A DNA stretch of 64,000 nucleotides from Streptomyces orinoci (lineage in GTDB: Bacteria; Actinomycetota; Actinomycetes; Streptomycetales; Streptomycetaceae). Under the pieces are notes generated by a model. The model made no database searches, had not been told where the DNA came from, and saw nothing but the letters and a program-made list of their open reading frames with translations. The DNA lies in contig NZ_PHNC01000031.1 of NCBI RefSeq assembly GCF_003121295.1, positions 1,056,439 to 1,120,438 on the forward strand, in the 5' to 3' direction. Position 1 is the stretch's first letter, and the number at the start of each line of letters is the position of its first letter. This document shows, one piece after another, positions 39,921 to 46,915 of the stretch. The translations under genes were made by a program, and so were the position numbers.

Positions 39921-40105
39921 TCTGGCCTACGACAGGCCGGTAGTTCGACTCGCCCGGCTCCGCCGGGTTCGTCACGGCCCCTGTTGCAGTGCTGTGACAG
40001 TCGGCGGACAGCGTGATGAAACTGGCCCGGCAGGCTTGGGTTCACCGGGCAGCACGAAGGTCCGGCACCACCGGACCTACTGGCTTCCATGACGGGGGGC
40101 GCGAG
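39921..40105. promoter_or_regulatory. Divergent promoter region afsQ1/sigQ
   Basis: The gap between the divergent afsQ1 and sigQ genes contains GTCAC at 39971, GTGAC at 39994 and GTGAT at 40013, half-sites like those in the AfsQ1 box, but not in the direct GTnAC-n6-GTnAC spacing I recall for it. It is the place where both promoters must lie. Confidence 0.5.
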
Positions 40106-40831
40106 ATGAACACGCTGCACAGCATCACCACTGGCGCGGTGCGCACGCGCCTGCACGACACCGGCCGCGGCGCACGGGGCAACGGCCGGGGCCGGGCACC
40201 GTATCTGGCCGCGATCGACGCGGAGGTCTATGCGCTTCCGGCCCCCGCCGCCGAGAAGTCCACGGAGCGCGACGACGCCCGCCGGGAAGCTCCTCTTTCC
40301 GCCTCACAGCGCGAGGCGGAGTTCACGGCGTATGTCCAGGAGCGGCGCGCCGCCCTCTACGCCACCGCCTACCACCTCACCGGCGACCGCTACGAGGCCG
40401 AGGACCTGCTGCAGAGCGCGCTGTTCTCCACCTACCGGGCGTGGGACCGGATCACCGACAAGGCGGCCGTCGGCGGCTATCTGCGCCGCACCATGACCAA
40501 TCTGCACATCAGCGCCTGGCGCCGGCGCAAGCTCAACGAGTACCCGACCGAGGAACTGCCGGAGCAGCCGGGCGAGCAGGACGCGATGCGCGGCACCGAA
40601 CTGCGCGCGGTGCTCTGGCAGGCGCTGGCCCGGCTGCCCGAACTGCAGCGCACCATGCTGGTGCTGCGCTACTACGAGGGCCGTACCGACCCGGAGATCG
40701 CGGAGATCCTGGACATCAGCGTGGGCACGGTCAAGAGCAGCATCTGGCGCTCGCTGCGCCGGCTGCGGGAGGACGAGGCCATCGGTTCCGGCCGGGGCGT
40801 CGAGGAGTCCTTCGGCGAGCTGGTGGCCTGA
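40106..40831 (+). CDS. sigQ: ECF sigma factor SigQ
   Basis: A 241-residue extracytoplasmic-function sigma factor of the Streptomyces SigE-like group. Region 2 is 'EFTAYVQERRAALYATAYHL' with 'TGDRYEAEDLLQSALFSTYR', and region 4 is 'WQALARLPELQRTMLVLRYY' followed by 'GRTDPEIAEILDISVGTVKS'. The first 80 residues are poorly ordered and not part of the core. ATG at 40106 has GGGGGGCGCGAG before it; a longer reading from 40013 lies in the promoter region. In S. coelicolor SigQ opposes AfsQ1 effects on antibiotic production and is itself AfsQ1-dependent. No anti-sigma gene is adjacent, and a hairpin follows. Confidence 0.94.
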   Translation: MNTLHSITTGAVRTRLHDTGRGARGNGRGRAPYLAAIDAEVYALPAPAAEKSTERDDARREAPLSASQREAEFTAYVQERRAALYATAYHLTGDRYEAEDLLQSALFSTYRAWDRITDKAAVGGYLRRTMTNLHISAWRRRKLNEYPTEELPEQPGEQDAMRGTELRAVLWQALARLPELQRTMLVLRYYEGRTDPEIAEILDISVGTVKSSIWRSLRRLREDEAIGSGRGVEESFGELVA

Positions 40832-40910
40832 ACGTCCCCCGGGGAACCGGGGGATACGGGGGAGCAGGGGGGAACGGGGGAGGAAAACGGGGGAACAGAG
40901 GGGGGAAAGG

Positions 40911-40947
40911 GAGCGGGCGGACAGCCGGGGGGTCTGTCCGCCCGCTC
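40911..40947. terminator. Terminator after sigQ
   Basis: GAGCGGGCGGACAG (40911-40924) pairs perfectly with 40934-40947. It lies 80 bp after sigQ, beyond a G-rich run, and just before a short tandem repeat leading into the convergent kinase gene. Confidence 0.88.
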
Positions 40948-40949
40948 TC

Positions 40950-41028
40950 GTCATATCCGGGCTTCTGCCGTCATGTCCGGGCTTTCCCGGTCATGTTTGG
41001 TTTCTGCCGTTATGCCCGGGCTTCCTCG
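40950..41028. repeat. Four imperfect tandem copies of about 20 bp
   Basis: Copies start at 40950, 40970, 40990 and 41009 and share GTCATGTCCGGGCTT-CC with differences in each. The last overlaps the stop codon of the uridine-kinase-like gene. Its function is unknown. Confidence 0.65.
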
Positions 41029-41711
41029 GGGTGTGGTGACCGTACGGCCGCCCGGCAGCGCCGCCCGGCCGCGGCGGCCGCGGCGATCCGGCCCATCGCC
41101 GCCTGCCCGTCGCAGGGGTGCGCCCCCAGCGCCACCTGGCGGGCCACAATGGCCCGTTCACCGCGCATCAGGCGCAGCCCGCGGCGCAGCAGATAGACCA
41201 CCGGCTTGCGGCCCTCGCGCACATCGCGCAGAAAGCGGCGGCGGAAGGTGGTCGCCGGGCGGCCGCGCAGGCACAGCGCGTCGGCCAGCAGGTCCAGTTC
41301 CCGGCAGCGCTCGATGACATCGGCGGCGAAGATGCCCTCCGCGATGAACAGCCGGGTACGGCCGATGTCCAGGGTGCTGCGCCCGGTGATGGAGCTGGAG
41401 CCGATGTCATAGCGGGGCACCTCGGTGCGCGAGGTGCGGCACAGCTCCTCGATGGCCCGTACCGCCGCCGCGGCGTCCCAGGACAGCGGGGAGTCCCAGT
41501 CGGCGCCGCCGCCGTCCGGGAGTTGGGGCAGCGTGGGGTCGGTGCCCTCCTTGTAGAAGTCGTCCAGGTTGAGAACCGGAAGGCCGGTGCGGGCCGCCAG
41601 CGAGGACTTGCCGGAACCGGAGGGACCGGTCAGCAGGATCACCCGGGCAGGCGCGGCCGAGGAGGGCAGGAGGGAAGTCACGGAACACCAGTGTGACGCA
41701 TTGACCCGCAT
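41010..41711 (-). CDS. Uridine kinase-like P-loop protein
   Basis: A 233-residue P-loop kinase. 'VILLTGPSGSGKSSLAARTG' is Walker A, 'PVLNLDDFYKEGTDPTLPQL' matches the uridine kinase Asp-Asp-Phe-Tyr motif that binds the nucleoside, and 'TRLFIAEGIFAADVIERCRE' is the Walker B-like strand. 'ATTFRRRFLRDVREGRKP' carries the lid arginines. It should phosphorylate uridine or another nucleoside; given the location among nucleoside genes this is plausible, but the C-terminal half diverges from Udk. ATG at 41711 (MRVNASHW) is preferred to GTG at 41750. It is convergent with sigQ and divergent from the small secreted protein gene. Confidence 0.83.
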   Translation of the reverse strand: MRVNASHWCSVTSLLPSSAAPARVILLTGPSGSGKSSLAARTGLPVLNLDDFYKEGTDPTLPQLPDGGGADWDSPLSWDAAAAVRAIEELCRTSRTEVPRYDIGSSSITGRSTLDIGRTRLFIAEGIFAADVIERCRELDLLADALCLRGRPATTFRRRFLRDVREGRKPVVYLLRRGLRLMRGERAIVARQVALGAHPCDGQAAMGRIAAAAAAGRRCRAAVRSPHPEEARA

Positions 41712-41826
41712 GAGGGATCCCTCCGGGTCTGGGTGTGCGCGAGGTGTCACGGCTCAACTACGCTGCGTCGCTGAACGCTTCATCCCTTATCGGGAAATCC
41801 CCGGAACTCACCCTCGGCAGGTTGTC

Positions 41827-42240
41827 ATGGCTCGTCATGCTCGCTCCCGTCGTTCCTCCCTGCGGCTGCCACGCTCCGTGGTACGCGCCGGACTGACCGC
41901 CTCCGCCGGGGCGACCCTGGTCGCCGCGGCCGCCGCCCAGGCCAGTGCCGCCGGGCCCGCGCACGCCTCGTTCGGGCGGACGGATGTGATGGCGGCGGTG
42001 GACGGGATGCACACCGCGCTCCAGAAGTCGGTGGCCGGACTCTCGCCCGTGATCAAGACCCTGCCGGTCAACCCGCTGGCGAAGACGCCGGTCGATCCGC
42101 TGAACAACCAGGCCCGCACCCAGGTCGCGGACTTCAAACCGGTGAGCACCTCGGCGGTCACCGGGCCGCTGTCGGTGGAGGGCGGCAAGGTGCAGAATCT
42201 GCCGGTGGCGGGCGGGGCGCTGGGCAAGCTGCTGCCGTAA
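41827..42240 (+). CDS. Small secreted protein, function unknown
   Basis: A 137-residue exported protein. The N-terminus has a twin-Arg-like and basic start (MARHARSRRSSLRLPRSVVR), a hydrophobic run 'AGLTASAGATLVAAAAAQAS' and a likely cleavage at A-S-A-A-G near residue 43. The mature part is short, 'FGRTDVMAAVDGMHTALQKS', 'VKTLPVNPLAKTPVDP' (from PVIKTLPVNPLAKT) and 'GGKVQNLPVAGGALGKLLP'. No known domain. ATG at 41827 is 6 bp after GGCAGG. It is divergent from the uridine-kinase-like gene. Confidence 0.75.
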   Translation: MARHARSRRSSLRLPRSVVRAGLTASAGATLVAAAAAQASAAGPAHASFGRTDVMAAVDGMHTALQKSVAGLSPVIKTLPVNPLAKTPVDPLNNQARTQVADFKPVSTSAVTGPLSVEGGKVQNLPVAGGALGKLLP

Positions 42241-42328
42241 CGCGTCCGCGGTTCTCCGGCGATGGGTCACGGCCGGTCCGGCACCGCCGGACCGCACCGT
42301 GGTGGCCGGCCGCCGTGGTGACGGGCAG

Positions 42329-42355
42329 GGACCCGGGGGCTTCGCCCCCGGGTCC
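42329..42355. terminator. Hairpin between secreted protein and aldehyde dehydrogenase-like gene
   Basis: GGACCCGGGGGC (42329-42340) pairs with GCCCCCGGGTCC (42344-42355) across TTC. A second smaller hairpin, CGGTCCGG/CCGGACCG, lies at 42274-42294. Both are in the gap between convergent genes, so either may end transcripts in each direction. Confidence 0.8.
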
Positions 42356-42367
42356 GAGCGGCCGGGC

Positions 42368-43258
42368 TCAGTACGACGAACCGCCGGCGCCCAGCGAACC
42401 CGTGGGGTGCCAGACGGTCTTGGTCTCCAGGAAGGCCGTCAGCCGGTCGGTGCCCGGCTCGGCGGAGAAGTCCACCGAGCGCGGACGGAAGACCCGCTTG
42501 AGGTTGTCCGCGGCGCCGATCTCCAGCTCCCGTGCCAACTCCGCGTCCGCACCGGCCAGATCGACCGCGTTGACGTCCTGGTGCGCGGCCAGCGGAACCG
42601 CCAGCTCCGCGGTCCGGCCGGAGAGCAGGTTGACCACACCGCCCGGCAGGTCCGAGGTGGCCAGCACCTCGCCCAGCGACAGCGCGGGCAGCGGGGCCCG
42701 CTCGGAGGCGATCACCACGGCGGTGTTACCGGTGGCGATCACCGGGGCGATCACCGAGACCAGGCCCAGGAAGGACGACTCCTGCGGGGCCAGCACGGCC
42801 ACCACACCGGTGGGTTCGGGCGAGGAGACATTGAAGAACGGCCCCGCGACGGGGTTGGCGCCCCCGACGATCTGGGCGACCTTGTCGGTCCAGCCCGCGT
42901 ACCAGACCCAGCGGTCGATGGCCGCGTCCACCTGCGCCGCCGCCTTGGCCTTGGACAGGCCCTCGGCGTCGGCCACCTCGGCGGTGAACTGATCCCGGCG
43001 CCCCTCCAGCATCTCCGCGACGCGGTAGAGGATCTGGCCCCGGTTGTAGGCCGTCGCACCCGACCAGGCGCCGAACGCCTTGCGCGCGGCGACCACCGCG
43101 TCCCGGGCGTCCTTGCGGGACGAAAGCGGGGCGTTGGCCAGCCAGTTGCCCTTTGAGTCCGTCACCTCGTACACCCGCCCGCTCTCGGACCGGGGGAACT
43201 TGCCCCCGACGAACAGCTTGTAGGTCTTGAGAACGCTCAAGCGATCAACAGTACTCAT
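42368..43258 (-). CDS. Aldehyde dehydrogenase-family protein lacking the catalytic domain
   Basis: A 296-residue protein homologous only to the N-terminal, NAD-binding part of aldehyde dehydrogenases: 'YKLFVGGKFPRSESGRVYEV', 'ARDAVVAARKAFGAWSGATA', 'QILYRVAEMLEGRRDQFTAE', 'SPEPTGVVAVLAPQESSFLG' (the W-N position of NAD binding altered) and 'PLAAHQDVNAVDLAGAD'. The catalytic Cys and the C-terminal half are absent, and the last 50 residues do not match. Full family members are about 480 residues. Its ATG overlaps the stop of the complete dehydrogenase by four bases, so the two are made together and may form a hetero-oligomer (inference). ALDH-like partners of this length are seen in other streptomycetes, as far as I recall. 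Confidence 0.85.
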   Translation of the reverse strand: MSTVDRLSVLKTYKLFVGGKFPRSESGRVYEVTDSKGNWLANAPLSSRKDARDAVVAARKAFGAWSGATAYNRGQILYRVAEMLEGRRDQFTAEVADAEGLSKAKAAAQVDAAIDRWVWYAGWTDKVAQIVGGANPVAGPFFNVSSPEPTGVVAVLAPQESSFLGLVSVIAPVIATGNTAVVIASERAPLPALSLGEVLATSDLPGGVVNLLSGRTAELAVPLAAHQDVNAVDLAGADAELARELEIGAADNLKRVFRPRSVDFSAEPGTDRLTAFLETKTVWHPTGSLGAGGSSY

Positions 43259-44709
43259 TTGCGCTCGCCCTCCGGGCTCGACGGGGCGAGGTACGCCTCC
43301 AGACCGTGGCGGCCGCCCTCGCGGCCGAAGCCCGACTCCTTGTAGCCGCCGAACGGCGAGGTCGGGTCGAACTTGTTGAACGTATTGGCCCAGACGACCC
43401 CGGCGCGCAGCTTGTCGGCCACGGCCAGCATCCGGGAGCCCTTCTCGGTCCAGATGCCCGCAGACAGGCCGTACTGCGAGTTATTGGCCTTGGCCACGGC
43501 CTCGGCCGGGGTACGGAAGGTCAGCACGGACAGCACCGGGCCGAAGATCTCCTCGCGGGCGATCCGGTGCGCCTGGGTGACGCCGGTGAACAGCGTGGGG
43601 GCGAACCAGTAGCCATGGGACGGGAGTTCACAGGCCGGGGCCCAGCGCTCGGCACCCTCGGCCTCGCCGCTGTCGGCCAGCGCGGTGATCCGGGCCAGCT
43701 GCTCGGCGGAGTTGATGGCACCGATGTCGGTGTTCTTGTCCAGCGGGTCGCCCACGCGCAGGGTGGACATCCGGCGCTTGAGGGCGTCCAGCAGCTCGTC
43801 CTGGATGGACTCCTGGACCAGCAGCCGGGAGCCCGCGCAGCAGACCTGGCCCTGGTTGAAGAAGATGCCGTTGACGATGCCCTCGACGGCCTGGTCGATG
43901 GGGGCATCGTCGAAGACGATATTGGCGCCCTTGCCGCCCAGCTCCAGGGTGAGCTTCTTGTCCGTACCGGCCACGGTACGGGCGATCTGCTTGCCGACGG
44001 CGGTGGAGCCGGTGAAGGCCACCTTGTCGATGCCCTCATGGGCGACCAGCGCGGCACCCGTGGAGCCGTCGCCGGTAAGGATGTTGACGACACCCTTGGG
44101 CAGGCCCGCCTGGCGGCAGATGTCCGCGAAGAACAGGGCGGACAGGGGGGTGGTCTCGGCGGGCTTGAGCACCACCGTGTTGCCCGCGGCCAGCGCCGGG
44201 GCGATCTTCCAGGCCAGCATCAGCAGCGGGAAGTTCCACGGGATGACCTGGCCCGCGACACCCAGCGGGCGGGGGTTGGGGCCGAAGCCGGCGTAGGAGA
44301 GCTTGTCGGCCCAGCCCGCGTAGTAGAAGAAGTGCGCGGCGACCAGGGGGAGATCGGCGTCGCGGGTCTCCCGGATCGGCTTGCCGTTGTCCAGGGTCTC
44401 CAGGACGGCCAGTTCGCGGGAACGCTCCTGGATGATGCGGGCGATACGGAAGAGGTACTTGGCGCGCTCGGAGCCGGGCAGCGTGGACCACTTCTCAAAT
44501 GCCTTGCGGGCGGCCTTGACCGCAGCGTCCACATCCTCGGCGCTCGCCTGCGCCACCTCGGAGAGGACCTCCTCGGAGCTGGGCGAAACCGACTTGAAGA
44601 CCTTGCCGTCGGAGGCTTCGCGGAACTCGCCGTCGATGAACAGCCCATAGGAGGAGGCGATTTCGACGACCGAGCGGGACTCGGGGGCCGGTGCGTATTC
44701 GAAGGCCAT
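43255..44709 (-). CDS. Aldehyde dehydrogenase
   Basis: A 484-residue NAD(P)-dependent aldehyde dehydrogenase. 'GVAGQVIPWNFPLLMLAWKI' and 'VVLKPAETTPLSALFFADIC' bind the cofactor, 'KVAFTGSTAVGKQIARTVAG' closes the Rossmann site, 'LTLELGGKGANIVFDDAPID' has the general-base Glu, and 'FFNQGQVCCAGSRLLVQESI' carries the catalytic Cys. ATG at 44709 lies two bases after the deoC stop, and its own end overlaps the truncated ALDH-like gene. In this operon the natural substrate is likely acetaldehyde released by DeoC, oxidised to acetate; this is inferred from context. Confidence 0.93.
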   Translation of the reverse strand: MAFEYAPAPESRSVVEIASSYGLFIDGEFREASDGKVFKSVSPSSEEVLSEVAQASAEDVDAAVKAARKAFEKWSTLPGSERAKYLFRIARIIQERSRELAVLETLDNGKPIRETRDADLPLVAAHFFYYAGWADKLSYAGFGPNPRPLGVAGQVIPWNFPLLMLAWKIAPALAAGNTVVLKPAETTPLSALFFADICRQAGLPKGVVNILTGDGSTGAALVAHEGIDKVAFTGSTAVGKQIARTVAGTDKKLTLELGGKGANIVFDDAPIDQAVEGIVNGIFFNQGQVCCAGSRLLVQESIQDELLDALKRRMSTLRVGDPLDKNTDIGAINSAEQLARITALADSGEAEGAERWAPACELPSHGYWFAPTLFTGVTQAHRIAREEIFGPVLSVLTFRTPAEAVAKANNSQYGLSAGIWTEKGSRMLAVADKLRAGVVWANTFNKFDPTSPFGGYKESGFGREGGRHGLEAYLAPSSPEGERK

Positions 44710-44711
44710 GG

Positions 44712-45704
44712 TCAGTCCACCGTCACATAGTCGGGACCGGAGTAGCGCCCGGTGCTCAGCTTCTGGCGCTGCATCAGCAGGTCGTTGAGGAGGCTGGAGG
44801 CGCCGAAGCGGAACCAGTGGTTATCCAGCCAGTCCTCGCCCACGGTCTCATTGACCAGCACCAGGAACTTGATGGCGTCCTTGGTGGTGCGGATGCCGCC
44901 GGCCGGCTTCACTCCGACCTGGACACCGGTGAGTTCGCGGAAGTCGCGGACCGCCTCCAGCATCAGCAGGGTGTTGGCCGGGGTGGCGTTCACCGCGACC
45001 TTGCCGGTGGAGGTCTTGATGAAGTCCGCGCCGGCCAGCATGCCGATCCAGGAGGCGCGGCGGATGTTGTCGTACGTGGACAGCTCGCCGGTCTCGAAGA
45101 TGACCTTGAGGCGGGCGTTGCCGCAGACCTCCTTGACGGCCTTGATCTCCTCGAAGACCTCGAGGTAGCGGCCGGACAGGAAGGCGCCCCGGTCGATCAC
45201 CATGTCGATCTCATGGGCGCCCGCGGCCACCGCGTCCTTGGTGTCGGCCAGCTTGACCGGCAGCGCGGCGCGGCCCGCGGGGAAGGCGGTGGCGACGGAG
45301 GCGACCTTGACGTCGGAGCCCTGCACGGCTTCGACGGCGGTGGCCACCATGTCGGGGTAGACACAGACCGCGGCGGTGCGGGGGGTGCCGCGGTCGGTCG
45401 GGTCCGGGTTGAGGGCCTTGCCGCACAGGGCCCGGACCTTGCCCGGGGTGTCCGCACCCTCCAGGGTGGTGAGGTCGATCATCGAGATGGCCAGATCGAT
45501 GGCGTATGCCTTGGCCGTGGTCTTGATCGAACGGGTACCGAGCGTGGCTGCGCGGGCTTCGAGCCCGACCGGATCGACCCCCGGCAGTCCGTGCAGGAAG
45601 CGGCGCAGCGTGCCCTCGGAGGCGGTCACGTCCGCCATCGAGGCCAGTCGCTCCGCGGCGTCATTGCCGGAGGAGGGGACTTCCGTACGAGGGTGAATAG
45701 TCAC
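44712..45704 (-). CDS. deoC: Deoxyribose-phosphate aldolase
   Basis: A 330-residue class I aldolase that splits 2-deoxyribose 5-phosphate into acetaldehyde and glyceraldehyde 3-phosphate. 'SMIDLTTLEGADTPGKVRAL' is the conserved Asp-Leu-Thr start, 'AAVCVYPDMVATAVEAVQGS' the substrate site, 'EIDMVIDRGAFLSGRYLEVF', 'KVIFETGELSTYDNIRRASW', 'GADFIKTSTGKVAVNATPAN' has the Schiff-base Lys, and 'QVGVKPAGGIRTTKDAIKFL' the second Lys. The first 70 residues are extra relative to E. coli DeoC, as in actinobacteria. GTG at 45704 is used; a nucleoside-regulon operator lies just upstream. It heads an operon with two aldehyde dehydrogenase-family genes that can remove the acetaldehyde. Confidence 0.94.
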   Translation of the reverse strand: MTIHPRTEVPSSGNDAAERLASMADVTASEGTLRRFLHGLPGVDPVGLEARAATLGTRSIKTTAKAYAIDLAISMIDLTTLEGADTPGKVRALCGKALNPDPTDRGTPRTAAVCVYPDMVATAVEAVQGSDVKVASVATAFPAGRAALPVKLADTKDAVAAGAHEIDMVIDRGAFLSGRYLEVFEEIKAVKEVCGNARLKVIFETGELSTYDNIRRASWIGMLAGADFIKTSTGKVAVNATPANTLLMLEAVRDFRELTGVQVGVKPAGGIRTTKDAIKFLVLVNETVGEDWLDNHWFRFGASSLLNDLLMQRQKLSTGRYSGPDYVTVD

Positions 45705-45717
45705 CGGATGAGCATAT

Positions 45718-45729
45718 CTACGCGCGTAG
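45718..45729. promoter_or_regulatory. Nucleoside-regulon operator upstream of deoC
   Basis: Perfect CTACGCGCGTAG, 13 bp upstream of the deoC start, so close to the promoter that binding should prevent initiation. Its identical copies are at 15694, 34526 and 49559. Confidence 0.78.
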
Positions 45730-45858
45730 CAACTGTCATCAGGCGGAAAGCGGTTGTGACCGTTCCGTTTTGCTGGCGAACACCGGTGAGAGCTCTTGGC
45801 CTTGGGTGTTGCCGTACCGCAACCTCCGACCGGGGAACGGTCCGGCAGAATCGGGCGC

Positions 45859-46464
45859 ATGACCACTCCCGAGGCACCGCAGTATGCCGACCGCTGCTAC
45901 CGCTCCTCCGCCGGGATCGGCAGCGGGGTGCTGCTGCTGGCCCTGACCGCATGGCTGGGCGGTGACGCGCTGGTGCGCGGTACGGGCCGGACGCCGTGGC
46001 TGGCGCTGGCCGGGATGCTGCTGGTGGTGCCGGTGGTGATCGCGTTCACCCTGCGGCCCGCGGTGTGGGCCGGCGAGGACCGGCTGCTGGTGCGCAACCC
46101 CTTCCGCACCATCACTCTGCCCTGGGCCTCGGTGGACACGGTACGGGCCGGGTACTCCAGCGAGGTGCTGGCCGGGGGGCGGAAGTACCAGCTGTGGGCG
46201 ATCCCGGTGTCGCTGCGGCAGCGCAAGCGGGCCGCGCGGCGGGTGACGCGGGATGTGGCGCAGGGGACGCCGGGGGCTGCCGCCGCGCCGGAGCCGGTGC
46301 GGGCCGCGGCGGACCAGGCCATCGCGGACCTCCGCGACCTGGCCGAACGCTGCGCGGGGCGGGAGTCGGCGCAGGGTGCGCCTGTTGTGCGCTGGGCCTA
46401 TGAGTTGCTTGCCCCCGCTGGGGCGGGGGCGGTTTTGCTGGCGGTGCTGCTCGCGTTCGCGTAG
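45859..46464 (+). CDS. PH-like domain membrane protein
   Basis: A 201-residue protein with two N-terminal transmembrane helices ('GSGVLLLALTAWLGGDALVR', 'WLALAGMLLVVPVVIAFTLR'), a bacterial PH-like middle ('LLVRNPFRTITLPWASVDTV', 'YSSEVLAGGRKYQLWAIPVS'), a charged segment ('LRQRKRAARRVTRDVA') and a C-terminal hydrophobic helix ('LAPAGAGAVLLAVLLAFA'). This layout is common in actinobacterial PH domain-containing proteins of unknown role. ATG at 45859 is chosen after GAATCGGGCGC. It is divergent from deoC and followed by a 450-bp repeat region. Confidence 0.8.
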   Translation: MTTPEAPQYADRCYRSSAGIGSGVLLLALTAWLGGDALVRGTGRTPWLALAGMLLVVPVVIAFTLRPAVWAGEDRLLVRNPFRTITLPWASVDTVRAGYSSEVLAGGRKYQLWAIPVSLRQRKRAARRVTRDVAQGTPGAAAAPEPVRAAADQAIADLRDLAERCAGRESAQGAPVVRWAYELLAPAGAGAVLLAVLLAFA

Positions 46465-46523
46465 CCGGGCACGGCTGAGGGTGCGCCCTCGGGGCGCTGG
46501 TATCGCTTCGGGGTGCGCCCTGA

Positions 46524-46689
46524 GGGGCGCGGGGAACTGCGCGACCAGGCGACGACGGCCCGCACGGGCACGGGAGCTCGGGCCGGCTGAGCCGTGGAGT
46601 CGGCTCCGCCGGGGCGGGGCGCCGTTGACCGCCGGGTCACATTCCGGGTGCGGGCCGTATGTGGCCGGTCGCGCAGTTCCCCGCGCCCC
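46524..46689. repeat. Long inverted-repeat element, 166 bp
   Basis: GGGGCGCGGGGAACTGCGCG at the left end and its exact reverse complement at the right end. The interior contains GGCCCGCA and TGCGGGCCGT, also inverted. Similar ends occur at 46709-46848, 52762-52882 and 59207-59327. Confidence 0.85.
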
Positions 46690-46708
46690 TGGGTGGGGTG
46701 CCCCATTA

Positions 46709-46848
46709 GGGGCGCGGGGAACTGCGCGAGCAATTGGGGGCGGCCCGCAGTCGAAATGAGTCCTGGCCCGGCTGGGCGCGCCGTTGGGCGCTGGGTCGCG
46801 TTGCGGCTGCGGGCCGTCTGTGGCTGGTCGCGCAGTTCCCCGCGCCCC
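46709..46848. repeat. Long inverted-repeat element, 140 bp
   Basis: Second unit in the same gap, with the same 20-bp ends in opposite orientation and an interior carrying GGCCCGCAG and its inverse. Confidence 0.85.
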
Positions 46849-46915
46849 TTACAGGGCGCCCCCGGCGAATCGTGCGGCCTCGCCGGGGTGAGCCCTGGTG
46901 CTGAGGGGCGGCCCC

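Larger units (their letters stand above)
46465..46915. other. Intergenic region made largely of inverted repeats
   Basis: This 451-bp gap between convergent genes contains no gene with a credible start. It holds four copies of GGGGCGCGGGGAACTGCGCG in alternating orientation (46524, 46669, 46709, 46828), arranged as two long inverted-repeat units described separately. Fragments such as TGCGGGCCGT recur between them. Confidence 0.8.

Noticed and set aside
39921..40105. Canonical AfsQ1 box between afsQ1 and sigQ
   Set aside because: GTCAC/GTGAC half-sites are present but not with the six-base direct spacing I recall, so only the region, not a defined site, is listed.
45796..45858. Longer start for the PH-like protein
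   Set aside because: The added residues lie in the divergent promoter region of deoC and have no ribosome site.
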